Shown here piece by piece: positions 8,510-17,152 of a DNA stretch of 64,000 nucleotides. Positions within the stretch are counted from its first letter, which is position 1. Each line of letters begins with the position of its first letter. The translations under genes and the position numbers were made by a program. The notes below the pieces were generated by a model. It was not told the origin of the DNA, ran no database searches, and saw only the letters and a program-made list of their open reading frames with translations. Source of the DNA: Gracilimonas sediminicola (GTDB lineage Bacteria > Bacteroidota > Rhodothermia > Balneolales > Balneolaceae); the NCBI RefSeq assembly GCF_024320785.1, contig NZ_JANDBC010000001.1, positions 392,617 through 456,616 of the forward strand, read 5' to 3'.

Positions 8510-9466
8510 ATGTTGTGGACCACAATTTTAGTAATCATCGTTTTATCCTACTTCGTGCTCACCCGGCTGTTTCAGATTGTGGAGATGCGAGAGGAAGTTA
8601 TTCAGGAACGGCTGGGTAAATACAAGAAGACACTTAAACCGGGTTTTCACTTTCTGATTCCTTTTGTTGACCGGCCGGCTTACAGCCAGGAAATGCGGGA
8701 ACAGGTGCTGGATGTACCAAGCCAAACCTGTATCACCAAAGACAATATTGAAGTGGCCGTGGATGGACTGGTTTACCTCAAGGTTATGAATTCACACAAA
8801 GCCAGCTACGGTATCTCGGATTACCAGGCAGCGGCTGTGAACCTTGCCCAGACCACCATGCGGAGCGAAATCGGTAAAATGACCCTGGATGACACTTTCT
8901 CGGAACGGGAAAAAATGAATGAGAACATTGTTCGTGAAATTGATAAGGCTGCTGATCCCTGGGGCATTAAAGTAATGCGATACGAAATCAAGAATATCAG
9001 ACCCTCCGGTGAGATTGTGGACACTATGGAGCGACAAATGGAGGCCGAACGAGCGAAACGCGCTGAGATTACAAACTCTGAAGGTCACCGGCAGGCGCGT
9101 ATCTATGAATCGGAAGGTGAACAACAAAGCCAGGTACTGATTTCAGAGGCCCAAAGACAGCGACGTATAAATGAAGCCAAGGGTCGGGCTAAAGAAATTG
9201 AACTGGTTGCCAATGCAACGGCCAAAGGCCTTCGAAGAGTAGCAGAAGCCATTGATAAACCCGGTGGTGAGCTGGCCGTAAAAACTAAACTGGTAGAACA
9301 GTACATCAAGCAATTTGGGAATATCATCCAAAACTCCAATGTATCCGTTCTGCCTACCGAAACAGCAAATCTTAAAACCTTTTTTGAAGGGGTAAGTACC
9401 ATTAGCGATCATACCAAAAATCCATCCACCAAAAGAACCAGAACATCTAATAAAGGAGAGCAATAA
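8510..9466 (+). CDS. SPFH/Band 7 membrane protein (paraslipin/QmcA-like), copy 1
   Basis: This 318-residue protein has an N-terminal membrane helix (1-20), an SPFH domain (about 22-190, with ERLGKYKKTLKPGFH and FVDRP) and a charged Ala/Glu/Arg-rich coiled coil (about 170-260). SPFH proteins oligomerise on the membrane and often modulate proteases or microdomain order. It starts 1 bp after the NfeD-like gene and ends 2 bp before a second SPFH gene, so the three are one transcription unit. Two adjacent paraslipins suggest a hetero-oligomer, by analogy with paired SPFH proteins such as HflK/HflC; that is an inference. Confidence 0.9.
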   Translation: MLWTTILVIIVLSYFVLTRLFQIVEMREEVIQERLGKYKKTLKPGFHFLIPFVDRPAYSQEMREQVLDVPSQTCITKDNIEVAVDGLVYLKVMNSHKASYGISDYQAAAVNLAQTTMRSEIGKMTLDDTFSEREKMNENIVREIDKAADPWGIKVMRYEIKNIRPSGEIVDTMERQMEAERAKRAEITNSEGHRQARIYESEGEQQSQVLISEAQRQRRINEAKGRAKEIELVANATAKGLRRVAEAIDKPGGELAVKTKLVEQYIKQFGNIIQNSNVSVLPTETANLKTFFEGVSTISDHTKNPSTKRTRTSNKGEQ

Positions 9467-9468
9467 TC

Positions 9469-10410
9469 ATGGAAATCATGGAGACAATCAGTCAGGTTTT
9501 ATTGGGTGCATTTTCGGTTTATGTGATGTACAAATTCATACGTTCGCTGCGGCTGGTACCTAACCAGTATGCATACATTGTTGAACGCTTGGGTAATTAT
9601 CAGAAAACACTTGGGCCGGGATTTCACGCCCTTATCCCTTTTGTTGACAAAGTGGTTTATAAGCAGGACTTGCGAGAAGAAACCATTGAGGTAGAACCCC
9701 AGGAGTGCTTCACTAAAGACAACGTGAAGGTTGAAGTTGATGGAGTCATTTACCTGAGCGTTATGGATCCTGTAAATGCCAGTTATGGGGTAACTAACTA
9801 CCGATATGCGGCCGTACAGCTGGCCCAAACTACTACACGATCGGTTCTGGGTAATATGGAACTGGATCAAACCTTTGAAGAACGGGCTGCCATGAGCCGT
9901 GAAGTGGTGAGTGTGCTCAGCGAAGTAGAACAGCTTTGGGGAATAAAGGTGCACCGGTATGAGATCAAGAACATTCTTACTCCCCGAACTGTCCAGAAAG
10001 CCATGGAGCGCCAGATGACAGCAGAACGGGATCGCCGGGCCATCATTGCAACTTCTGAGGGCGTGAAAGGCTCTAAAGTAAATGATGCCGAAGGTATGAG
10101 AGCCGAAATCATCAATATTTCAGAAGCGGAAATGCAGCGGCGCATCAACGAAGCTGAGGGACAGGCAGAAGAAATATTAGCGATTGCCGAAGCTACGGCT
10201 AAATCCATTGAGGAAATTGCCGGTGCCCTTGCTCAACCCAAAGGAACCGAAGCTATGCGGCTTCAGCTTTCAGAGCAATATCTGGATGTACTATCCGGAC
10301 TGGGCCGGGATGAAAACAACGTGATTTTACCTAAAGATATCTCCAACTACGATGCCATAATGGAGGGATTATCGCTGGGTGAAATAACGGCTAACAAAAA
10401 AGAAAGCTGA
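9469..10410 (+). CDS. SPFH/Band 7 membrane protein (paraslipin/QmcA-like), copy 2
   Basis: The 313-residue paralogue of the preceding gene has a membrane helix at about 7-24, an SPFH domain starting ERLGNYQKTLGPGFH, a coiled coil (about 175-250) and an acidic C-terminus. An AAGGAG-type ribosome-binding site sits a few bases upstream of the ATG at 9469. It is the last gene of the NfeD-SPFH-SPFH unit, and a strong intrinsic terminator follows 25 bp downstream. Confidence 0.9.
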   Translation: MEIMETISQVLLGAFSVYVMYKFIRSLRLVPNQYAYIVERLGNYQKTLGPGFHALIPFVDKVVYKQDLREETIEVEPQECFTKDNVKVEVDGVIYLSVMDPVNASYGVTNYRYAAVQLAQTTTRSVLGNMELDQTFEERAAMSREVVSVLSEVEQLWGIKVHRYEIKNILTPRTVQKAMERQMTAERDRRAIIATSEGVKGSKVNDAEGMRAEIINISEAEMQRRINEAEGQAEEILAIAEATAKSIEEIAGALAQPKGTEAMRLQLSEQYLDVLSGLGRDENNVILPKDISNYDAIMEGLSLGEITANKKES

Positions 10411-10435
10411 GATATAAAACCGGTTAACCATTTCA

Positions 10436-10468
10436 GGGCAATTCATAAATCATGAATTGCCCTTTTTT
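10436..10468 (+). terminator. Intrinsic terminator after the NfeD-SPFH operon
   Basis: GGGCAATTCAT (10436-10446) and ATGAATTGCCC (10452-10462) form a perfect 11-bp stem with a 5-nt loop, followed by six T residues. It ends the operon before the phosphohexomutase gene. Confidence 0.93.
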
Positions 10469-10538
10469 ATTATTTATATTATTTGCCGCTGACAAGACTA
10501 ATATTTGAAACTATCAATTCACTACAAAAAATCAGGAA

Positions 10539-12275
10539 ATGAACGCATTAGATTCGGCTGTACAAAACAAAATTAACGAATGGTTGGAAGGAAGTTATGA
10601 CGAGGAAACCAAAGCAGCTATCCGCCAAAAACTGGATGACAAGCAATTTGATGAGCTGACCGATGCGTTCTACAAAGACCTGGAATTTGGCACCGGCGGA
10701 CTTCGCGGAATTATGGGTATCGGTTCAAACCGGGTCAACAAATACACCTTTGGAATAGCCACTCAGGGGCTCAGCAATTTCCTGAAGAAAGAATACCCAG
10801 GCCGGGAACTAAAGGTAGCAATTGCTCACGACTGCCGGAATAATTCCGAGAAACTGGCTAAAGTAGTGGCTGATGTGTTTTCAGCTAATGGCATAAAAGT
10901 GTTCTTTTTTGATGCCCTCCGTCCTACCCCCGAACTTTCTTTCGCCATTCGAGAATTAGGATGCCAAAGCGGGGTAATGCTGACCGCTTCTCACAATCCC
11001 AAAGAGTATAACGGCTACAAAGCCTACGATGCCAATGGTGGTCAGTTTGTGTATCCGTACGACAAAATGGTGATGGAAGAAGTGCAAAAAATCAAAAACG
11101 TTAATGAGGTCAATTTTGACGGGAACGATGATCTGGTTGAAGTAATCGGCCGGGATATGGACGAAAAGTACCTGAAAGCACTGGCGGACCTATCGGTTTC
11201 AAAGGAGGCTATAAAACGACAAAAAGATCTGAAAATCGTTTTCTCTCCCATCCATGGTACCTCCCGAAAACTGGTTCCGGACGTGTTGAAAAGATATGGC
11301 TTCGAAAATGTTACTCTTGTAGAAGAGCAAATGACGGTTGACGGCAACTTCCCTACCGTTGTGTATCCGAATCCGGAGGAGAAAGAAGCCTTGAACATGG
11401 CATTGGAAAAGGCCAAAGAAATTGACGCCGACCTGGTGATGGCTACCGACCCTGATGCGGATCGGGTGGGCATTGCCGTAAAAAACATGAACGGAGATTT
11501 TGTACTCTTGAACGGCAATCAGACCGGTTCTCTCATCATCAATTACATGCTTACCGCTTGGGAAGAGGCCAGAAAAATCACCGGAAATGAGTATATCGTT
11601 AAAACCGTGGTTACCTCATACCTTATCGACCGAATAGCCAAATCCAAAGGAGTTGAATGTTTCAATACGCTCACCGGCTTCAAATATATTGGCGAGCTGA
11701 TGACCCAGCTTGAGGGGAAAAAACAGTTTATAGCCGGTGGCGAAGAAAGCTACGGCTACCTGATTGGCGATCATGTAAGGGACAAAGATGCTGTGGTTTC
11801 CTGTGCCATTATTGCTGAGATGACCGCTTTCTATAAAGATCAGGGTACCAGCTTATACGAGGCTATGCTTGATATGTATGTTGAACACGGATTATTCCGG
11901 GAAAACCTGGTTTCCGTTACTAAGAAAGGAAAATCGGGCGCAGAAGAAATTCAGCAAATGATGATGAATTTCAGAGCAAATCCACCGAAAAAGTTAGGGG
12001 GTTCACAGGTGGTGACGGTTAAAGATTACCAAACAGCCAAAGAGAAAAACATGGCTACCGGTGAGATTAAGGACATTGACCTCCCCAAATCGAACGTCCT
12101 TCAGTTTATTACGGAAGACGGTGCTATCGTTTCGGCAAGGCCTTCGGGTACGGAGCCTAAAATTAAATTCTACTGCAGCGTAAATACCAACCTGATGAGT
12201 GCAGAAGATTACAATCAAGTAGCTTCCACTCTCGACAAAAAAATAGAGATGATGATTGAAGGACTGAAGAATTAG
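10539..12275 (+). CDS. Phosphoglucomutase/phosphomannomutase family enzyme
   Basis: This 578-residue alpha-D-phosphohexomutase has all four family motifs in order: the phosphoserine loop TASHNP with catalytic S151, the magnesium loop DPDADR (about 306), the sugar loop GGEESYGY (about 404) and the phosphate loop RPSGTEPK (about 540). Its length fits the PgcA-type phospho-sugar mutases, which interconvert hexose 1- and 6-phosphates for glycogen, polysaccharide and lipid synthesis. It is flanked by an intrinsic terminator upstream and a non-coding gap downstream, so it is probably monocistronic. Whether glucose or mannose phosphate is preferred cannot be read here. Confidence 0.92.
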   Translation: MNALDSAVQNKINEWLEGSYDEETKAAIRQKLDDKQFDELTDAFYKDLEFGTGGLRGIMGIGSNRVNKYTFGIATQGLSNFLKKEYPGRELKVAIAHDCRNNSEKLAKVVADVFSANGIKVFFFDALRPTPELSFAIRELGCQSGVMLTASHNPKEYNGYKAYDANGGQFVYPYDKMVMEEVQKIKNVNEVNFDGNDDLVEVIGRDMDEKYLKALADLSVSKEAIKRQKDLKIVFSPIHGTSRKLVPDVLKRYGFENVTLVEEQMTVDGNFPTVVYPNPEEKEALNMALEKAKEIDADLVMATDPDADRVGIAVKNMNGDFVLLNGNQTGSLIINYMLTAWEEARKITGNEYIVKTVVTSYLIDRIAKSKGVECFNTLTGFKYIGELMTQLEGKKQFIAGGEESYGYLIGDHVRDKDAVVSCAIIAEMTAFYKDQGTSLYEAMLDMYVEHGLFRENLVSVTKKGKSGAEEIQQMMMNFRANPPKKLGGSQVVTVKDYQTAKEKNMATGEIKDIDLPKSNVLQFITEDGAIVSARPSGTEPKIKFYCSVNTNLMSAEDYNQVASTLDKKIEMMIEGLKN

Positions 12276-12456
12276 CTTCTTATCTCTACATCAAAATTCG
12301 TGAATTATTAAATCGTGCAGGATAGGTGTAAGCGGGCTTTACTTTCATGGTAAAACCTTATTAATTATTCAGTATGATTTACAATATTTGTGGAACACCA
12401 CAGGTCTGATTTTGTTGTAATAGTACAGTTCAATCTAAATTAATGAGGTTATTATT

Positions 12457-13602
12457 ATGAGTGTAGTGAAAAGAGATACCATTGAGAAACTTATCAATGA
12501 AACCAAAGACATCAACGTCACTATATTCTTACCAACTCATAAAACCGGCGAAGAAGGCAAGCAAGATTCCATACGACTTAAGAATCTCATCCAAAAAGCA
12601 AAAAGTGAACTCATAGAAAAGGGATGGCAAGAGAACAAAGCTGAAGAACTCTTTAAGAAAGTTCAGTCCAAAACCGAAGAGAATCAGTTTTGGTTGCATC
12701 AGGATAAGGGCTTGGCGTTATACATCAACGAAGATTATTTCGACTTTTTTAAGATCCCTGTGAGTCCTGAAGAAAATTATTATATCGCTGAAAACTTTTT
12801 AATTACTCCCCTTCTCGAGCTTCAAAATCATCACGGCATTTACCATGTGCTGATGCTGAGCCAGAATGAGACCAAAATGTTTAAGGTTGCCCCGGACGTA
12901 ACTACCAAAGTTGAGTTTGAAAGTGTGCCCACCAGTATGGAAGAACACCTCAAGTACCACGTTCATGAACGTTCAATACAGCAGCATACCGGTACCTCGG
13001 GTAAGAACGCGATGTTCCACGGACAAGGCGGAGATGCCAATGAGGATGATAAGGAGCTGGAGCTCTTCATTAAGCATATTGAAAACAAGGTTACCAAGTA
13101 CCTGAAAAAGGAAAACGGGCCGCTTATTCTCGCAGGGCCTGAAAAGATGGTTGCTTACTACAAAAAGGCCAACAAATATTCTAACGTTTTAGACGAATCC
13201 ATCAGAGGTAATGTTGATAATAAAAGCGCGCAGGAAATAGCTGATGAATCCTGGGAGATTGCAAGAAATTATTTCCAACAAGATATCCAAAGTGATATAG
13301 AGCGTTTCAACGACCTGCAGGGCAGCGCGTTAATTTCCACGGAGATCGAGGAAATTGTGAAGAGTGCCTATTACGGTAAAGTGGATACTTTATTTGTGCC
13401 CATGGGTCATCGCCAGTTCGGTGTGTTCCATCCTGATGAAAACCGGGTGGATATGTCAGAATCACTGAATGGTGAAGCCGTAGATCTGATTAACTATGCG
13501 GCCATTTCGGCCATCCGTACCGGAAGTACGCTGTATGGATTGCCACAGGCTGAAGTTCCCAAGAATTCAGGATTAGCCGCTATTTATCGCTATAAAAGCT
13601 AA
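12457..13602 (+). CDS. Stand-alone bacterial eRF1-like protein (baeRF family)
   Basis: This 381-residue protein resembles the bacterial homologues of archaeo-eukaryotic release factor eRF1. It begins TIFLPTHKTGEEGKQDSIRL, as I remember for baeRF family 3, has a central Rossmann-like segment (GPLILAGPEKMVAYYKK) and ends with an L7Ae-like part (YYGKVDTLFVPMG-R-FGVF). An HGQGG stretch near residue 190 lies where eRF1 carries its GGQ loop, though the order differs. These proteins are predicted to act on stalled ribosomes or tRNA under stress. The gene stands alone, with a terminator after it. The fold assignment is from memory; the role is unproven. Confidence 0.65.
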   Translation: MSVVKRDTIEKLINETKDINVTIFLPTHKTGEEGKQDSIRLKNLIQKAKSELIEKGWQENKAEELFKKVQSKTEENQFWLHQDKGLALYINEDYFDFFKIPVSPEENYYIAENFLITPLLELQNHHGIYHVLMLSQNETKMFKVAPDVTTKVEFESVPTSMEEHLKYHVHERSIQQHTGTSGKNAMFHGQGGDANEDDKELELFIKHIENKVTKYLKKENGPLILAGPEKMVAYYKKANKYSNVLDESIRGNVDNKSAQEIADESWEIARNYFQQDIQSDIERFNDLQGSALISTEIEEIVKSAYYGKVDTLFVPMGHRQFGVFHPDENRVDMSESLNGEAVDLINYAAISAIRTGSTLYGLPQAEVPKNSGLAAIYRYKS

Positions 13603-13620
13603 TCTCACACCTTTTTCCCG

Positions 13621-13657
13621 GGCCGGAATGAATGACAAATTCTTCCGGCCTTTTTTA
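13621..13657 (+). terminator. Intrinsic terminator between the baeRF and histidine kinase genes
   Basis: GGCCGGAA (13621-13628) pairs with TTCCGGCC (13643-13650), followed by six T residues that run into the stop codon of the convergent histidine kinase gene. Confidence 0.88.
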
Positions 13658-14869
13658 TTTCCTGGTAAGTAGCACCGGAAATTCAACATCAAAACGGTTC
13701 CCACGGTCCCCTTCATCGGAAATTGAAAAACTTCCCCCCTTTTTCTTAAGTAATCGGTGAATAGCGCGAAGGTTCATAGACGTTACTTTTTGGTCGGACT
13801 CAATTTCGTTATTGAAAACCTGTCTGATTTGATTGTTCGTTAACTTTGATCCCGTATTTTTTATCGTGATTAACAAATGATTGGAACCGGAAGCACACCT
13901 GTATTCCTGCCTCACCATAATCATCTCTCCCGGAAGCGTGAACCGAATCACGTTTGAAATAAGATTACCTATAACCGGCAGCACATTCTTTTTGGGAAAT
14001 GGCAGATCCTCGCATTGCGGGTGATTTGCGATCGTCAGGTCAATATCATGTATATCAGCCTGAGATTTATATAACTCACTTAGTTTGGCTTTCAGGCTAA
14101 GCAAAGTGAGTTCATTATCTTTTAATTTTCGCTCCCCATTCCTCTTTTTGTAAGACAGCCTTTTATTGGCAATGCCGAGTAAATTATCCCCTGCCTTTTC
14201 AATCAAATCAAGATAGCGGGTTATTTCACTTACCTTTTCATCGGTATCCTGATCTTTAATAAGCTGAACCAATCCAATTATGCCGCCAATAGGTCCGCGA
14301 ATATCATGATTTAACCTGCGTTTGAAATTATAGCCCGCAATCAACCTGCTTTCTAATTTCATAATTCGTTTTCGGGCTTCAAGCCGTTCCACAATCTCAT
14401 CGGAAATAATTCTGAGCTGTTCAGCTCTATCCGGGCTGATTTCTTTCTTATTTGGATCCAGCATGCACAGCGCCCCTATCTTGAATCCCTTATGGGTTAT
14501 GAGAGGTATTCCAAAATAGTATTTCAGCCTGGGAGGATAGGCTACATAGTCCCGCTCCTGAAATCGTCGGTCCTCACTAAGGTCTTTTACTTCAAAAGTA
14601 TGATCATTTAGAATGGTGTATTGGCAAATTCCTTCTTCTCTTGGCATTTGGTGCACATCCAGACCATAGGAAGAGATGGTCCACTGGGTGAAGGAATCGA
14701 TGATGTTTACAAGACAGATCTCAGTTTGGGCAACTTTTGCAGCCAGCTTAGTTAAATCTTTAAGGGAATGACTTAACCCGGAGTAATCTAAATCAAATGC
14801 TGACAGTTCTACAATCCGCTCAAATTCCTTATCAGGAATAGGATTCATTACACTGGTTTCCATGCGCAC
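13655..14869 (-). CDS. GAF-domain histidine kinase with degenerate ATPase domain
   Basis: The 404-residue soluble protein has an N-terminal GAF domain (about 30-165), a coiled linker, an H-box NHDIRGPIGGIIGL with candidate phospho-histidine H188, and a HATPase-like region (about 285-402) with an N-box VIGNLISNVIRFT. The ATP-binding part is unusual: the G1 box reads KNTGS where DxGxG is expected, and there is no clear GxG before KKKGG. It may be a poor kinase, a phosphatase or a pure phosphotransfer/regulatory protein. No response regulator is adjacent. The start is uncertain: Met codons at residues 1, 3 and 8 are all possible. Confidence 0.8.
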   Translation of the reverse strand: MRMETSVMNPIPDKEFERIVELSAFDLDYSGLSHSLKDLTKLAAKVAQTEICLVNIIDSFTQWTISSYGLDVHQMPREEGICQYTILNDHTFEVKDLSEDRRFQERDYVAYPPRLKYYFGIPLITHKGFKIGALCMLDPNKKEISPDRAEQLRIISDEIVERLEARKRIMKLESRLIAGYNFKRRLNHDIRGPIGGIIGLVQLIKDQDTDEKVSEITRYLDLIEKAGDNLLGIANKRLSYKKRNGERKLKDNELTLLSLKAKLSELYKSQADIHDIDLTIANHPQCEDLPFPKKNVLPVIGNLISNVIRFTLPGEMIMVRQEYRCASGSNHLLITIKNTGSKLTNNQIRQVFNNEIESDQKVTSMNLRAIHRLLKKKGGSFSISDEGDRGNRFDVEFPVLLTRK

Positions 14870-14957
14870 GCCAATTTGTTCTATAGATTATTCGTGTTAT
14901 CGAACAAATGCGTAAAAACTTAAACGTTTATTTCGGAATTTTGTGAAAGATTACCGC

Positions 14958-16076
14958 TCAGAGAAGTTCGAAATTCTTTCCTGCTTTTTGCAGTACTATC
15001 CCATCCATTTCCAGCTGAAGCAGGGAAACCAATAACCGGCTGGTATTCACTCCTATCGCATCACTTAAATCATCTACCTGAAAGGGTTTTTCTTCCAGCG
15101 CCTCGCAGATTTTAACGGCTGTTTCATCCAGCTCTCTATCGCGCCAGCTTACTTTTTTCTCTTCCTGAACTGATGACTCCGGGGAATGTTCTATGGGCAG
15201 CTCTTCCAGAATATCATCCACGGTTTGTACCAGTTTAGCCACGCCTCTCTTAATAAGGTAATTACATCCGGTTCCTGATGGATTGCCCAACGGGTGGGGC
15301 ACTGCAAACACTTCCCGGTTTTGGTCGAGGCCAAGATCAGCTGTGATCATACTTCCTCCCTTCAGGCCCGATTCCACCACCAAAACTCCCAGGCTCATCC
15401 CACTTACAATTCGGTTCCGGACCGGGAAGTTACCGGCATCAGGATTAGTACCCGGTGGAAACTCGGTGATCACGGCCCCACCTGATTTCACAATTCGATT
15501 CGCTAAATCAGCATTCTTTTTGGGATACAGGTTGTCAATTCCCGAACCCAAAACAGCAACAGTCAGTGCTTTAAACTCTATGGCCGTTTGGTGTGCGATG
15601 GAATCAATTCCATAGGCCAGCCCACTGAAAATACAGAGTCCATGCTCCGCCAGCTCACCGGTTAACTTCTTTGCCATATTCCGGCCGTAGGCTGAGGTAT
15701 TTCGGGTGCCTACCACAGCTACTCCCGGTTTAGACAGAGCTTCGGGGTTGCCCTTGATCCACAACAGAGCAGGAGGATCATAAATCTGTTTTAACAACGG
15801 AGGGTATTCAGGGTCAGCCAGCGTTATGATATTCGACCCGCTTTTTTCCGTTTCTTCTAAAAGATGATCTACTTTCTCCCAGTCGTCAAAGGAAAGGATG
15901 GAAAGAGCCGAAGCTTCTCCGATGCCTTCAACCGATCTGAGTTTGCGTTTGCCAAGGCTGAATATCTCCTCAGGATCATCTATGTTTTTAAGCAGTTTAT
16001 AAATGCGCCGGCTTCCAAACCCCGGTATTACGCTCAGCGCTACCAGTACCCTATGTTTCTTCTTTTTCTTTCCCAT
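14958..16076 (-). CDS. dprA: DNA-processing protein DprA
   Basis: The 372-residue protein has an N-terminal helix-hairpin-helix/SAM-like region (10-70), the Rossmann-like DprA core (about 80-285) with VVGTRNTSAYGR, FSGLAYGIDSIAH, PPGTNPDAGNFPVRNRIVSG and ESGLKGGSMITA, and a C-terminal winged-helix domain (about 315-372). DprA loads RecA on incoming single-stranded DNA during natural transformation. Its start overlaps the end of obg by 26 bp, so they are translationally linked. The N-terminus is basic (MGKKKKKHR). Confidence 0.95.
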   Translation of the reverse strand: MGKKKKKHRVLVALSVIPGFGSRRIYKLLKNIDDPEEIFSLGKRKLRSVEGIGEASALSILSFDDWEKVDHLLEETEKSGSNIITLADPEYPPLLKQIYDPPALLWIKGNPEALSKPGVAVVGTRNTSAYGRNMAKKLTGELAEHGLCIFSGLAYGIDSIAHQTAIEFKALTVAVLGSGIDNLYPKKNADLANRIVKSGGAVITEFPPGTNPDAGNFPVRNRIVSGMSLGVLVVESGLKGGSMITADLGLDQNREVFAVPHPLGNPSGTGCNYLIKRGVAKLVQTVDDILEELPIEHSPESSVQEEKKVSWRDRELDETAVKICEALEEKPFQVDDLSDAIGVNTSRLLVSLLQLEMDGIVLQKAGKNFELL

Positions 16077-17049
16077 GTTGAATGTATTCCCATAATTTCT
16101 CTCTCAGCTCATCTACCCCATGACCTGTAGCTGACGAAATAGGAATAACGGGAATTTCATCATCAAAGTGAAGCTCTTCTTCTAACTCAAACCCTTGTTT
16201 TAAATCCATCTTGGTGATGGCAAGAATGCGGGGCTTATCAAGCAGGTCTTTTCGGTAAGACCTCAGCTCACTCAGCAGCGCCTCGTATTCATACTTGATA
16301 TCCGTCATAACGCTGACCATAAACAACAGCACATTATTACGTTCTATATGCCGGAGAAATTGAATTCCCAGCCCTTTCCCTTCATGGGCTTCTTCAATAA
16401 TTCCGGGAATATCTGCCATTACAAAACTCCGAAAATCCTCAAACTTCACCACTCCAAGATTAGGCTCCAGCGTGGTAAAAGGATAATCCGCAATTTTAGG
16501 CTTTGCATGAGACAGTGCTGAAAGTAAGGTGCTCTTTCCTGCATTTGGGAAGCCCACCAGGCCAACATCTGCAATCAGTTTCAGTTCCAGTTCAACGGCA
16601 CGTTCTTCACCGGGTTTACCTTCCTGTGCATGCTGTGGGGTTTGGTTGGTAGAGCTGCGGAAATGCCAGTTTCCCAGACCGCCTTTGCCACCTTTGGCAA
16701 TCACCAGTTTTTCTTCATGGTCGGTGATTTCACCCAGTCTTTCTTTGGTGTCAGCATCAAATACAACCGTACCGAGCGGTACTTCCAGGAGCTCATCTTC
16801 GCCTGCAGCACCGGAGCTTTTACTCTTTGAACCGTTCTCCCCATTCCCGGCTTTCACATATTTTCGATAACGAAGGTCAAGAATGGTATTCAATTGTTCA
16901 TTCCCAACCAGGATAACATCGCCACCCTTACCGCCATCTCCGCCGTCAGGTCCTCCTTTGGGGACATACTTTTCCCGTCTGAAGTGAGCAGAGCCATCTC
17001 CACCCCTTCCGGCCGTTACATAAATTTTAGCGTAGTCAGCAAAGCGCAT
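16051..17049 (-). CDS. obg: GTPase Obg/CgtA
   Basis: This 332-residue protein has the glycine-rich Obg fold (1-158, FADYAKIYVTAGRGGDGSAHFRREKY) and a GTPase domain (159-325) with G1 GFPNAGKST, G3 DIPG and G4 TKMD. Obg GTPases associate with the large ribosomal subunit and link ribosome maturation to growth and stress. There is no C-terminal TGS-like OCT domain; the protein stops soon after the GTPase domain. It is the first gene of an obg-dprA unit. Confidence 0.96.
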   Translation of the reverse strand: MRFADYAKIYVTAGRGGDGSAHFRREKYVPKGGPDGGDGGKGGDVILVGNEQLNTILDLRYRKYVKAGNGENGSKSKSSGAAGEDELLEVPLGTVVFDADTKERLGEITDHEEKLVIAKGGKGGLGNWHFRSSTNQTPQHAQEGKPGEERAVELELKLIADVGLVGFPNAGKSTLLSALSHAKPKIADYPFTTLEPNLGVVKFEDFRSFVMADIPGIIEEAHEGKGLGIQFLRHIERNNVLLFMVSVMTDIKYEYEALLSELRSYRKDLLDKPRILAITKMDLKQGFELEEELHFDDEIPVIPISSATGHGVDELREKLWEYIQHGKEKEET

Positions 17050-17152
17050 ATAAGAATTTAACCGTTATAGATTAGCAACTTCTCCCTTGTTGTGCTCGGC
17101 ATTTTTACCAACTCCAGATGCCACATATTTTGGAAAAGTTTGATAATTAGAT

